From Streptomyces brasiliensis (GTDB taxonomy: Bacteria; Actinomycetota; Actinomycetes; Streptomycetales; Streptomycetaceae): a DNA stretch of 32,477 bases. The position numbers and the translations under genes were made by a program. The stretch is taken from the NCBI RefSeq assembly GCF_014647875.1, contig NZ_BMQA01000071.1:1-32477 (forward strand), given 5' to 3'. Below the pieces are notes generated by a model, which made no database searches, was not told the origin of the DNA, and saw only the letters and a program-made list of their open reading frames with translations. Shown piece after piece: positions 7,163-15,404 of this stretch (positions within the stretch are counted from its first letter, which is position 1; each line of letters opens with the position of its first letter).

Positions 7163-8101
7163 TCAGGCGAGCAGGCCGGACGACTTCCACAGACGGCGGC
7201 CTGCTCCCCGGAGCACGCCGATCTCGTCCAGGAAGTCGGTCAGGCGCTTGGCGCCGGTCTGCATGACCTCGCGGCGGTGGGCGCTGGCCTTCACCTGGGC
7301 CATGGCCTCGCGCTTGTCCAGGCCGACGTTCGCGTAGACCTCGGGGTTGATGAAGGCGATGGAGAACACGCGGGCGAACTCGCCGGAGGTGAGCCGGGTG
7401 AACTCCTGGGACCAGCGCGGAGCCGTGAGCATCTGGCGCCGCAGCTCCTCACGGGCGTACCGCACGTGCCGGGCCTCCTCGACCACGTGGATGCGCGTGA
7501 CGCCGCGGATGAGGGGCTGGACCCGCTCGTCCGGGAACGTCAGCCGCTGCATCCAGTCCAGGACCTCCTCGCCGAGCAGCGTGGCGGTGAAGGAACCGGG
7601 CGTGGTGGAGATGGTCTTGAACAGCCGGCCGAGGTTCTGGTGGACCCGGCTCACCGGGTACCAGGGGGTCCCGCATCGCGAGATCGCGCGCGCGAACATC
7701 TTGGAGTGCCGGCACTCGTCCTCGATCTCGGTCAACGCGTACCGCACGTGCGCGCTCGTCGCCGACTTGTCGTAGATGTGCCGCACCAGCAGCTGCATGA
7801 GGATCAGCTCGAACCAGATGCCGAGCGAGGCCAGCGCGGCGGCCTCGTGCTGGGAGAGCTGGATCCGCTGCTCCTCGCTCATCCGCTTCCACAGCGGGGT
7901 GTCGTACAGCGACACCAGCTCGGGCGGCCAGAACCACTTGCCCTCCTCGAAGGGCGCGTCCCAGTCCAGCTCCTTGTCCGGGTCGAAGGAGTGCTTGGCG
8001 GAAGAGGCGAGGAGCCGCTCGGCCACTTGCTCCCGGTCCTTGAGCAGGCCCAGCGCGTCGCGCAGTCCGTCGAGCGCGTCGGCTTCCGTCAGGGTCGTCA
8101 T
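7163..8101 (-). CDS. AurF-like di-iron N-oxygenase
   Basis: This 312-residue protein belongs to the AurF (p-aminobenzoate N-oxygenase) di-iron family. The ligands expected for AurF can be placed: Glu98 in IWFELI, Glu129 and His132 in EDECRH, Glu178 or 179 in GEEVLD, then His205, Glu209 and His212 in HVVEEARH. The extra His before the last ExxH is the hallmark that separates AurF from ordinary ferritin-like di-iron proteins. Family members oxidise aryl or alkyl amines to hydroxylamine or nitro groups, but most actinobacterial copies have no known substrate. No biosynthetic enzymes surround this one, which argues against a dedicated antibiotic cluster. It diverges from a second di-iron protein and sits upstream of a TetR gene. 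Confidence 0.9.
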   Translation of the reverse strand: MTTLTEADALDGLRDALGLLKDREQVAERLLASSAKHSFDPDKELDWDAPFEEGKWFWPPELVSLYDTPLWKRMSEEQRIQLSQHEAAALASLGIWFELILMQLLVRHIYDKSATSAHVRYALTEIEDECRHSKMFARAISRCGTPWYPVSRVHQNLGRLFKTISTTPGSFTATLLGEEVLDWMQRLTFPDERVQPLIRGVTRIHVVEEARHVRYAREELRRQMLTAPRWSQEFTRLTSGEFARVFSIAFINPEVYANVGLDKREAMAQVKASAHRREVMQTGAKRLTDFLDEIGVLRGAGRRLWKSSGLLA

Positions 8102-8146
8102 GAGTCCGGCTCCCTTGCCTCGTTACCCGTGGGTCACGTCCTCTGG

Positions 8147-8172
8147 CCTTATGAGACTGCTTGTCAGTAAGG
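8147..8172. promoter_or_regulatory. Candidate TetR operator between divergent di-iron genes
   Basis: The 26 bases start CCTTA and end TAAGG symmetrically. The right half contains GTCAGTAA, a half-site type common in TetR operators, and the left half TTATGAGA is a degenerate mirror of it. An inner ACTG-N5-CAGT inverted repeat is also present. The site lies in the 129-base gap between the starts of the two divergent di-iron genes, so one repressor could control both. Assignment to the TetR gene at 6452-7105 is inference. Confidence 0.45.
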
Positions 8173-8230
8173 CCGTCAATCCCTTGCGCATGACTTGTTG
8201 ACGCGGCGTCCACGTGTGAGCCTGCGAGGT

Positions 8231-9343
8231 ATGCCGACCTACGACGTGTACGCCAAGGATCCGGGAGATCCCCTCTGGCAGGTGCCCGCGAGCGGAGCGG
8301 CCCGGTTCAGCTGGGAGTACGACGACGGCCGCGACCGGCTGCTCGCCCTGTACCAGAAGGGCAAGGACAAGCAGTGGGACGGGCAGAAGCGCATCGACTG
8401 GGACCTGGAGGTCGATCCGTACGACGCGCTCGGCACGCCCGACGAGGCGATGACCCTCTACGGCACCCCGTACTGGGCGAGGATGACCGACCGCGACAAG
8501 GGCGAGCTGCGACAGCACTTCGCCTCCTGGCAGTTCAGCCAGTTCCTGCACGGCGAGCAGGGCGCGATGATCTGCGCGGCGCGCATCGTGGAGTCCGTGC
8601 CCGACCTGGACGCCAAGTTCTACTCCGCGACCCAGACCATGGACGAGGCCCGGCACGCCGAGATCTACGGCCGTTTCCTGCACGAGAAGATCGGGCTCGT
8701 CTACCCGATCAACGACAACCTCCAGTCGCTGCTCGGCGACACCCTGCGCGACAGCCGTTGGGACATGCCGTACCTCGGCATGCAGGTCCTCATCGAGGGG
8801 CTCGCGCTGGCGGCGTTCGGCATGATCCGGGACACCACCGACAAACCCCTGCCGAAGCAGATCCTGGCCTACGTCATGCAGGACGAGGCCCGGCACGTGG
8901 CCTTCGGGCGGATGGCGCTGCGCGACTACTACAAGCAGCTCGGCGACGCCGAACTGCGCGAGCGCGAGGAGTTCGTCATCGAGGGCTGCTATCTGATGCG
9001 CGACCGGCTGCGCGGGGTCGAGGTGCTGGAGAACTTCGGCATCCCCAAGGCGGAGGCGGAGCAGCTCAGCGAGCGCTCCGAGTTCCTCCAGCTCTTCCGC
9101 AGGCTGCTCTTCAGCCGCATCGTGCCCTGCGTCAAGGACATCGGCCTGTGGGGCAAGCGCCTTCAGCAGGCCTATGTCGACATGGGCGTCCTGGAGATGG
9201 GGGACTCGAACCTGGACCTGCTGATGGCCCAGGACGAGGAGATCGCCGAGAAGCTGGACGCGGAGCGGTTCGGCGTGGAGGAGCGGGAGCGGGTCGCGGA
9301 GGTGGAGCAGGCGATCGAGGCAGGTCGACGTACTGCCGGTTGA
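8231..9343 (+). CDS. Ferritin-like di-iron protein
   Basis: This 370-residue protein carries a complete carboxylate-bridged di-iron set: Glu109 (HGEQGA), Glu139/His142 (MDEARHAEIY), Glu189 (LIEGLAL) and Glu219/His222 (QDEARHVAFG). That E-ExxH-E-ExxH order is the ribonucleotide-reductase-like ferritin superfamily. Length and sequence differ from ferritins, bacterioferritins and RNR beta subunits, and actinobacterial relatives are annotated only as ferritin-like proteins. I start at ATG 8231 (MPTYDVYAKD) after GCGAGG; 12 further upstream codons are open but unlike the family. It is divergent from the AurF-like oxygenase, so the two may act on one pathway. A C-terminal charged helix ends the protein. 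Confidence 0.88.
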   Translation: MPTYDVYAKDPGDPLWQVPASGAARFSWEYDDGRDRLLALYQKGKDKQWDGQKRIDWDLEVDPYDALGTPDEAMTLYGTPYWARMTDRDKGELRQHFASWQFSQFLHGEQGAMICAARIVESVPDLDAKFYSATQTMDEARHAEIYGRFLHEKIGLVYPINDNLQSLLGDTLRDSRWDMPYLGMQVLIEGLALAAFGMIRDTTDKPLPKQILAYVMQDEARHVAFGRMALRDYYKQLGDAELREREEFVIEGCYLMRDRLRGVEVLENFGIPKAEAEQLSERSEFLQLFRRLLFSRIVPCVKDIGLWGKRLQQAYVDMGVLEMGDSNLDLLMAQDEEIAEKLDAERFGVEERERVAEVEQAIEAGRRTAG

Positions 9344-9495
9344 TCACTCTTCTGACTGGTGAAGGGGCGCACTCGACTGGGTGGGCTGGGCGTACCAGGC
9401 GGTCTCTCGACCGAGGGACGAAGGCCTACGGCCTCGACGGCGTCTTCCACAACCGCCTCAAACTGACCGAGCTGTTCCAGCACTAGACATCGACC

Positions 9496-9972
9496 TCACC
9501 GCGATCGACCGCCGGCGGTAGCCGGAAACGACGTGCGCAGCGTGAAGGCGTACGGCGTCGGGCCGTGCGCCCTCAGGTGCAGCAGCCGTTCCTCCGCCTC
9601 GGCGACCGTGGGGCGGTGGCCGTCCGGCACCCACCACAGGGCCGTCACCGCCTCCTCCAGCCGCTCGAACCACTCACGGCGGCGGGTGAGCATCTCCCGG
9701 TGCTGGCCCTGGTACATGAACGCCGTGAGAGCGTTCGTGTCCCGCCACACCGACATGTTGACGATCAGCCACTCGTCCCCGAGCACGGGGATGTCGGTGG
9801 CGTTCCCGGCGTCGCTCTGCAGGCGCCAGACGAAGCCGTCGGCGACGTCGGCGACCTCGTTCACCGGGTCCAGCGCGTCGACGAAGTCCTTCAACTCCGG
9901 TGAGTCCAGCGGGAACTTGAGGCGGGCGATGTTGACCTGGGCGAGGTGGTGCACGGCTGCGGATGCGGTCAT
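9496..9972 (-). CDS. DUF3291 domain protein
   Basis: This 158-residue protein starts at ATG 9972 (MTASAAVHHLAQVNIARLKFP). The family pattern is clear: HLAQ.NIAR at the N-terminus, then DGFVWRLQ, WLIVNMSVWRD, LTAFMYQGQHREMLTRRREWF and ALWWVPDGHRPTVAEAEERL. DUF3291 proteins adopt a dimeric alpha/beta-barrel fold related to antibiotic biosynthesis monooxygenases, but no activity is established. It follows the PBP gene by 44 bases on the same strand and may be cotranscribed. The fold suggests a small-molecule role rather than one in cell-wall synthesis. Confidence 0.92.
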   Translation of the reverse strand: MTASAAVHHLAQVNIARLKFPLDSPELKDFVDALDPVNEVADVADGFVWRLQSDAGNATDIPVLGDEWLIVNMSVWRDTNALTAFMYQGQHREMLTRRREWFERLEEAVTALWWVPDGHRPTVAEAEERLLHLRAHGPTPYAFTLRTSFPATAGGRSR

Positions 9973-10016
9973 GACCGAACGGTAGGTCGGGACCCCGGGT
10001 CGCGACAGCCCCCGTC

Positions 10017-11474
10017 TCACAGACCGAGCACGGCCCGCATCACGGCCTTCGCGATCGGCGCCGCGTCGCCGCCGCCGCTGATCTCGCCGCGGTCCGCCGA
10101 CGCGTCCTCCACCACCACCGCGACCGCCACCTTCGGCTCCAGGTCCGTGTCCGCCTGCGCCCACGACACGAACCAGGCGTACGGCACACCGGTGTTGCCG
10201 ACGCCGTGCTGGGCGGTGCCGGTCTTGCCGCCGACCGTGGCGCCGCGGATCGCCGCGTTGGCGCCGGTGCCCTCACGGACCACGTCGGTCATCAGCTCCT
10301 TCATGGTCATCGCCGTCGCCGGATGCATGGCCTGGCGCGGCGGCCGGGAGCCCGGCGTCGCGATCGTCTCGCCGCCCTTACGGACGGTCCGCTCGACCAG
10401 GTACGGCTCCCGCAGTTGCCCCCCGTTCGCCACGGCCGCCGCGACCATCGCCATCTGCAGCGGTGTGGCGCGGGTGTTGTACTGACCGATGGACGACAGC
10501 GCCAGCTGCGCCCGGTCCACCGTGGTGTCGAAGGTGCTCGGCGAGACCGAGAACGGGATGCGCAGACTCGTGTCGTTGAACCCGAAGGCCTGGGCCGTGG
10601 ACACCATGTTCTCGGCCCCCACGTCCGCGCCCAGTTTCGCGAACACCGTGTTGCAGGACCACTCGAAGGCGGTGCGCAGCGAGGCGTCCCTGCATCCGTC
10701 GCCCTCGTTCGTCAGTCGCGTCCGGGTGCCGGGCAGGGTGAACGGGTCGGGGGAGTCGGTCCGTTCGTCCAGATCGCGGATCACGCCCGCGTCCAGCGCC
10801 GCCGCGGCGGTGACCACCTTGAAGGTGGAGCCCGGCGGATACGTCTGCCGCACGGCCCGGTTGAGCATCGGCTGCTCCGGATCGTGGTTGAGCCGCGCCC
10901 ATGCCGAGATCGCCGTGGTGCCGTTGCCGGACAGCTGCGCCGGGTCGTACGACGGAGTGGACACCAGCGCCAGCACGCGCCCGGTGGCCGGTTCGATCGC
11001 CGCCACCGCGCCCTTGCGTGCGCCGAGACCCTGGTAAGCGGCCTCCTGCGCGGCCCGGTTGAGGGTCGTCACGACGTCCCCGGCGGGGTTCCTGGCCCGC
11101 GTGACGTCGTTGTAGAGCGGGAACGGCGACAACAGCGGATCGCTGCCGGACAGGATGCCGTCCTCGGCGTGCTCCAGGAACGTCGTCCCGTACTCCTGCG
11201 AGGAGAATCCGGTGACCGGGGCGTACAACGGGCCGTTGGCGTAGGTTCGTTCGTGCCGCAGCTGCTCATGGCTGTCCCGGGAGCCGGTGACCGGCAGCCC
11301 GTCGACCAGGATGTCGCCGCGTGGCTGGCCGTAACGGGCGATCGCGGCACGACGGTTGGCCGGGTTCCCGTCGTAGGAGCGGGACCCGAAGACCTGCACG
11401 CGCGCCGCGTTGACCAGGAGGGCGGCGAGCAACAGGGCGCAGAAGAAGGCGGCGTGGCGGATGTACTTCGTCAC
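10017..11474 (-). CDS. pbpA: Class B penicillin-binding protein (PbpA/PBP2-type transpeptidase)
   Basis: This 485-residue protein starts at GTG 11474 (VTKYIRHAAFF), which overlaps the rodA stop by four bases. An N-terminal membrane anchor (residues 8-24) is followed by a dimerisation region containing RGDILVDG. The transpeptidase domain has Ser216 and Lys219 in PPGSTFKVV, the SxN motif Ser273-Cys-Asn275 in EWSCNTVFAKL, and Lys417-Thr-Gly in GGKTGTAQ. All three penicillin-fold motifs are present, so it should crosslink peptidoglycan and be acylated by beta-lactams. Paired with the adjacent RodA/FtsW glycosyltransferase it forms a SEDS-bPBP synthase. No FHA, PP2C or Ser/Thr kinase genes flank it, so this is a secondary pair rather than the pknB-region pair. 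The symbol is by family, not proven orthology. Confidence 0.93.
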   Translation of the reverse strand: MTKYIRHAAFFCALLLAALLVNAARVQVFGSRSYDGNPANRRAAIARYGQPRGDILVDGLPVTGSRDSHEQLRHERTYANGPLYAPVTGFSSQEYGTTFLEHAEDGILSGSDPLLSPFPLYNDVTRARNPAGDVVTTLNRAAQEAAYQGLGARKGAVAAIEPATGRVLALVSTPSYDPAQLSGNGTTAISAWARLNHDPEQPMLNRAVRQTYPPGSTFKVVTAAAALDAGVIRDLDERTDSPDPFTLPGTRTRLTNEGDGCRDASLRTAFEWSCNTVFAKLGADVGAENMVSTAQAFGFNDTSLRIPFSVSPSTFDTTVDRAQLALSSIGQYNTRATPLQMAMVAAAVANGGQLREPYLVERTVRKGGETIATPGSRPPRQAMHPATAMTMKELMTDVVREGTGANAAIRGATVGGKTGTAQHGVGNTGVPYAWFVSWAQADTDLEPKVAVAVVVEDASADRGEISGGGDAAPIAKAVMRAVLGL

Positions 11475-12835
11475 GGGATCACCCGCGCATCGGGCTGCCC
11501 CCGTGAGGCCGAATCGCTGAGCCGGATCAGCAGCGCCGTGATCGCCCAGTTGGTGACGACGGAGGACCCGCCCTGCGCCAGGAACGGCATCGCCATGCCG
11601 GTCAACGGGATCAGGCCCGTCACCCCTCCCGCGATCACGAACACCTGGAGCGCCACGAGCGAGGCGAGACCGACGGCCAGCAGCCGCCCGAAGGGGTCGC
11701 GCAGATCCAGGCCGGCCCGGTAACCACGCGCCACGAGGAGGCCGTACAAGAGGAAGATCGCCGACAGCCCGGCCAGGCCCAGTTCCTCGCCCGCCGTCGC
11801 CAGGATGAAGTCCGACTTGGTCGCGAAGCCGATCAGCACCGAGTGGCCGAGGCCCAGGCCGGTGCCGAGGAACCCGCCCGCCGCGAACGCGAACAGCGAC
11901 TGGGCGAGTTGGTTGGGACCTCGGCCCGCCTCGATCGTCGCCAGTGGGTGGAGCCAGTCCTCGACGCGGCCGTGCACATGGGGTTCGAGCCAGCTGACGG
12001 CGACCGCGCCGAGGACGGCCAGCAGCAGCCCGACCGCGATCCAGCCGGTGCGCCCGGTGGCGACGTACAGCAGCACGACGAACAGGCCGAAGAACAGCAG
12101 CGAGGTGCCGAGGTCGCGCTCCAGGACCAGCACGCCCACGCTGATCAGCCAGATGGCGAGGACCGGACCGAGCACCCGCCCCGTGGGCAGCTGCACGAAC
12201 CACACGCGACGGCCGGCGTACGCGAGCGCCTTGCCGTTGGCCGCCAGATACGCGGCGAAGAACACCGCGAGCAGCACCTTCGCGAACTCGCCCGGCTGGA
12301 TGGAGAATCCGGCGATCCGGATCCAGATCCGGGCGCCGTTGACGGCGGGGAAAAGGATAGGCAGCGTGAGCAGCCCCAGCGCCCCGACCACACTGACGTA
12401 CGCGTACCGCTGCAGCACCCGGTGGTCGCGCAGCAGCAGGACGACCACGATGAACAGGCCCACCCCGAGCGTGGACCACACGAGTTGGGCGGGCGCCGCG
12501 GGGTCGTCGGGCGTCTCCAGATCGAGCCGGTAGATCAGCACCAGGCCGAGCCCGTTGAGCAGCACACCGATGGGCAGCGGCAGCGGATCGGCGTACGGCG
12601 CCCGGAGGCGGACCGCGAGATGCGCGAGCACGGCGAGCACACCGAGCCCCGCGCCGTAACCGGCGGCACCGGGCGGGACGGTGCCGGTCCTCGCCAGGCC
12701 GACCGCGCAGTAGCCGTACACCGACAGCAGGACGGCCAGCACGATGAGGGCGAGCTCGACGCCTCGGCGCTGGGGAGGCGGTACCGCGGGTGTGAGGGGC
12801 TTGGCAGCTGCGACGGCGGTTCCGGCCTTCGTCAT
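11471..12835 (-). CDS. SEDS peptidoglycan polymerase (RodA/FtsW family)
   Basis: This 454-residue polytopic protein has about ten hydrophobic segments starting at residue 28 (ELALIVLAVLLSVYGYCAVGL). Typical SEDS blocks are visible: RIAGFSIQPGEFAKVLLAVFFA, LVLERDLGTSLLFFGLFVVLLY, and GFLGTGLGLGHS. The C-terminal block GVTGLIPLTGMAMPFLAQGGSS matches the family's conserved end. SEDS proteins polymerise lipid II glycan strands and work with a class B PBP, here encoded immediately downstream with a TGA/GTG overlap. The first ~25 residues are Ala/Pro-rich and cytoplasmic. The gene begins 43 bases after the stop of the secreted SH3-like gene, on the same strand. Confidence 0.94.
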   Translation of the reverse strand: MTKAGTAVAAAKPLTPAVPPPQRRGVELALIVLAVLLSVYGYCAVGLARTGTVPPGAAGYGAGLGVLAVLAHLAVRLRAPYADPLPLPIGVLLNGLGLVLIYRLDLETPDDPAAPAQLVWSTLGVGLFIVVVLLLRDHRVLQRYAYVSVVGALGLLTLPILFPAVNGARIWIRIAGFSIQPGEFAKVLLAVFFAAYLAANGKALAYAGRRVWFVQLPTGRVLGPVLAIWLISVGVLVLERDLGTSLLFFGLFVVLLYVATGRTGWIAVGLLLAVLGAVAVSWLEPHVHGRVEDWLHPLATIEAGRGPNQLAQSLFAFAAGGFLGTGLGLGHSVLIGFATKSDFILATAGEELGLAGLSAIFLLYGLLVARGYRAGLDLRDPFGRLLAVGLASLVALQVFVIAGGVTGLIPLTGMAMPFLAQGGSSVVTNWAITALLIRLSDSASRGQPDARVIP

Positions 12836-12878
12836 GTCCGGAACCTACCCGGATAGTAGGGATTGTGCGCCTTGGCGG

Positions 12879-13220
12879 TCAGCACCAGCGTGGTGACTCC
12901 CCGAAGTTGGCGATGAAGCGGGCCGGCCCCCAGGCCCAGGTGCCGTCCGTGAGGAGGTACCAGAGGGGGTTGTTGAGCGCCGGTTCGCCGTAGGTCTTGC
13001 AGTAGATCGAGATGACGTCGCCCTCCGCGGCGAACCCGACGATGCGGCTGCCCCGGTCCGGCTGATCCCGTAGCCAGATACCGCCCTGGGCGGTGACGAT
13101 GCCGCGGTAGTACGTACCGCCGTCGGCCCTGCTGCCGCCCGCGACGGCGGGCGTGACGCAGAACGCGAGGAGCAGAGCGGCGGTGGCGGCCGCGCCGGGT
13201 ATGGAATGGCGCAGGGGCAT
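12879..13220 (-). CDS. Secreted SH3-like domain protein
   Basis: This 113-residue precursor starts at ATG 13220 after a GGAGG site. A signal peptide (AAATAALLLAFCVTPAVAGG) precedes a single SH3-like domain: GIVTAQGGIWLRDQPDRGS, ISIYCKTYGEPALNNPLWY and WAWGPARFIANFGESPRWC. The WLRD.P.R.S..VG pattern is typical of bacterial SH3 domains that often bind cell wall. Two conserved cysteines could form a disulfide. The domain is clearly related to residues ~55-128 of the collagen-like protein at 20606-21712 (see findings). It lies just upstream of rodA/pbp on the same strand, hinting at a wall-associated role. Confidence 0.85.
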   Translation of the reverse strand: MPLRHSIPGAAATAALLLAFCVTPAVAGGSRADGGTYYRGIVTAQGGIWLRDQPDRGSRIVGFAAEGDVISIYCKTYGEPALNNPLWYLLTDGTWAWGPARFIANFGESPRWC

Positions 13221-13420
13221 GGGATACCTCCGGTGGCAGGGCGAACCCGACTCAATCGCCACACTAGGCGTGACCGTAGGTTGGTGCTCGTCACGGTGCG
13301 CCATCGGAGCGGTCGTCACGAGGCCGAGCCGGGCGTCTTGGGATGAGGCCGGTGCCGCTCGGATGCCGTCCGGTGAGGCCGGCCGCGGTGTGTGCGCCGT
13401 CGGGGGTGCCGTGGGAAGCG

Positions 13421-13746
13421 TCAGGATCGCCGGCGCGCCGCCCGCCTCGGCGTTCGTGCGGGTGAGCCGGACGCCCGGTGATCCTCGAAGGTGTGGACGC
13501 GTACGGCGGTCCGGTTGGTGGGGCAGAGCCGGAAGCTCAGCGCGGGCTCGTCGCGCCCGTCGCCGGTCAGATCGCGGTGATACGCCTTCGGGACCGGACA
13601 CCGGGCCCGGTCCCGCCCGCGGCGCAGTCGCCCATCCGGGTCGCCGTCCCGTGCTGCGCGCCCTTCGAGCCGCAGCCGTCCGGATGCGCGGCGATCTCCG
13701 CCCGCACGACAGCGACCGGCTCGGCCTCACGGTGCGGAGAGGCCAC
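13421..13746 (-). pseudogene. Frameshifted remnant of a secreted FG-GAP-like protein
   Basis: Starting 16 bases after the phosphatase stop, a GTG at 13746 opens a frame with coding-like content (VASPHREAEPVAVVRAEIAA, then HPDGCGSKGAQHGTATRMGD). It soon hits a stop at about 13572. In a neighbouring frame the expected continuation appears: KAYHRDLTGDGRDEPALSFR and CPTNRTAVRVHTFE. The DLTGDGRDE block is an FG-GAP or calcium-loop-like motif common in streptomycete secreted and kinase-associated proteins. The two halves need a one-base shift, and a second shift may lie downstream. A sequencing indel is the main alternative to a true pseudogene. I see no other gene in 13221-13420. Confidence 0.6.
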
Positions 13747-13761
13747 AGGGATGTTCGGCGG

Positions 13762-14268
13762 CTACTCGGCCAGTTCCTCCAGCAACCGGGCCGTGGCCAG
13801 TCCCGCCCGCAGATAGTCGACGAACAGCTCGTTGTGCAGGGCCCAGGGCGAGCGGCGGGCGCGGATGAGCCGGATCGCCTCGTCGGCGGTGCTGCCCCCG
13901 TGGATCAGCGCGTGCGCCACGACGAGTCCGGAGCGGTTGTACCCGTGGTAACAGCGGACGAGGACTTCGCGGCCCCCGTCGAGCGCCTCCGCCGCGGCCC
14001 GCGCCAGCCGGATCACGCCCGCGAGCTGTGTGCCGTCCAGCGGGCCGTCGGGAATCGGCCACACATGGTGCTCGACCTCCGGGTCGGGCCCGTGCCCCGG
14101 CAGCCTGAGCAGGGTCTGCACAAGATCGAACTCATGACGTACGACGGCGAACTCGAGCTGTCCCGAGTGCCCCATGAACTCGTGCCCGCCCATCCACAGG
14201 CCCGGCACGATCTCGCTCCACGGGCTGTCCGGAATCGGTACGTCGGGTTGCTTCCTGCGGGTACGCAA
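13762..14268 (-). CDS. Dual-specificity-type protein phosphatase
   Basis: This protein of about 168 residues carries the CX5R active-site loop VLVRCYHGYNRSG, with nucleophile Cys106 and Arg112 followed by Ser. An aspartate in PIPDGPLDG about 32 residues earlier is a candidate general acid. The early segment SEIVPGLWMGGHEF resembles the start of DSP/PTP-like domains. I prefer the TTG at 14268 (LRTRRKQPDV), which has GGGGAGG five bases upstream; another TTG at 14295 is possible. It would dephosphorylate phospho-Tyr, phospho-Ser/Thr or a non-protein substrate in the cytoplasm. No kinase is adjacent. The frameshifted remnant follows on the same strand. Confidence 0.85.
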   Translation of the reverse strand: MRTRRKQPDVPIPDSPWSEIVPGLWMGGHEFMGHSGQLEFAVVRHEFDLVQTLLRLPGHGPDPEVEHHVWPIPDGPLDGTQLAGVIRLARAAAEALDGGREVLVRCYHGYNRSGLVVAHALIHGGSTADEAIRLIRARRSPWALHNELFVDYLRAGLATARLLEELAE

Positions 14269-14368
14269 CGGCGCCTCCCCAACTGCCCCTCCCAACCGCT
14301 CTCAAAGGTAACCGGGTTCTTGCCCCCGGAGCACCCCGCCTGTTCCCATGGTCGAGGGGTGATGACGC

Positions 14369-15172
14369 ATGAGCGGACTGCGCGTCGTACCGACCTGGCG
14401 GCACGGGCAGGAAAGGCTGTACGTCTGCCTCAGGGACGGAAGGAACGTCGCCTGGTACGACCGTGAGGCGGCCAGGGTCAACCTCCTCGACGAAGAGCGC
14501 AGAGACGACGTCCTCGAAGCCCTGGGCCCCTTCATGGCGGGCCCGGTGACGGTCGGACCGCCTCCGGTTCCGACCCCGGCGGAACTGGCACGTCTCTCGC
14601 TCCACCCGGACGACGACCTGGCCCCGAACCGCCCCGGCGAGGCGCTGCTCGTGGCCCTGGACCGCGATCCGGGCCCGGCGCACCGGCTCCGTCCGGACCC
14701 GCGCCGGCGGGCGCTGCTGGCCGAGCAGACGGTGGGCGAGGCGCTGGACCGCCTCGACGGCGCCGGCTGGCACGCCCTGCACTCGATCCCGCTGCCGGGC
14801 GGCGACCGCATCCACCACCTGTTGATCGGCCCCGGCGGACTGTTCGCTCTCCACGCGCTGTACACCCGCAAGCAGCGCGTCCTCGTGGCCGACCCGATGG
14901 TCACCCTGGGCCGCCACGAGCCACAGCCCCTGCTGCGCCGGGTCCGCACGGCAGCGGACCGCGCGTCGTACGCCCTGACGGCAGAGGTCCACCCCGTCCT
15001 GGTCCTGACGGCCCCGGCCACGCTCACCACGGTGGCACCCCCACGGGAGGTCCAGATCCTCCAGGACACAAACCTGCCGGACCTGGCGAGACGGGGAGGG
15101 GTACTGAAACCGGCGGACGTGGAGGCCCTGCATGCCATGGCCCGGGACCGGAATACGTGGGGGAGGGTGTAG
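14369..15172 (+). CDS. NERD (nuclease-related) domain protein
   Basis: This 267-residue protein starts at ATG 14369. The N-terminal ~70 residues form a small domain (LRVVPTWRHGQERLYVCLRDGRN and VAWYDREAARVNLLD). Residues ~118-255 match a NERD domain: EQTVGEALDRLDGAGWHALHSI, HHLLIGPGGLFALHALYTRKQRVLV, and AEVHPVLVLTAPATLTT. NERD proteins are predicted endonuclease-fold proteins related to Holliday-junction resolvases; the conserved Glu/Asp/Gln-Lys core is only partly evident here, so activity is uncertain. No helicase or kinase domain is fused. Convergent with the LigD polymerase gene; 15173-15404 holds nothing convincing. Confidence 0.85.
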   Translation: MSGLRVVPTWRHGQERLYVCLRDGRNVAWYDREAARVNLLDEERRDDVLEALGPFMAGPVTVGPPPVPTPAELARLSLHPDDDLAPNRPGEALLVALDRDPGPAHRLRPDPRRRALLAEQTVGEALDRLDGAGWHALHSIPLPGGDRIHHLLIGPGGLFALHALYTRKQRVLVADPMVTLGRHEPQPLLRRVRTAADRASYALTAEVHPVLVLTAPATLTTVAPPREVQILQDTNLPDLARRGGVLKPADVEALHAMARDRNTWGRV

Positions 15173-15404
15173 CGGGCGGTATCTCCTGGCCACGAACGGC
15201 CGCCGTCCTGCTGCCGCTCGGGCGGTCATGCCTCGCCCAGTGCCTCCAAAGCCTGGGCGGATCCCCGGGCGGCGCGGGTGGGCGATGGCGGTGTCCCCCC
15301 TCGCTCGGCGAAGCCGGGAGCGGGGGAGGCGCTCCGCCGGCGCGGGCGGGCGAACCCAGCCCCAGCCATGGCACGCACACCGCACGGCCCCCGTTCGCAC
15401 GGCG

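Noticed and set aside
8374..9486. Long Arg/Ala-rich plus-strand frame overlapping the ferritin-like gene
   Set aside because: Composition is typical of a high-GC frame shadow and the true gene in another frame has all di-iron ligands.
10017..12479. One 820-residue open frame covering the PBP gene and part of rodA
   Set aside because: Only the part from GTG 11474 carries PBP motifs; the upstream Arg/Ala-rich part is the antisense-like shadow of the rodA frame, which has clear SEDS motifs.
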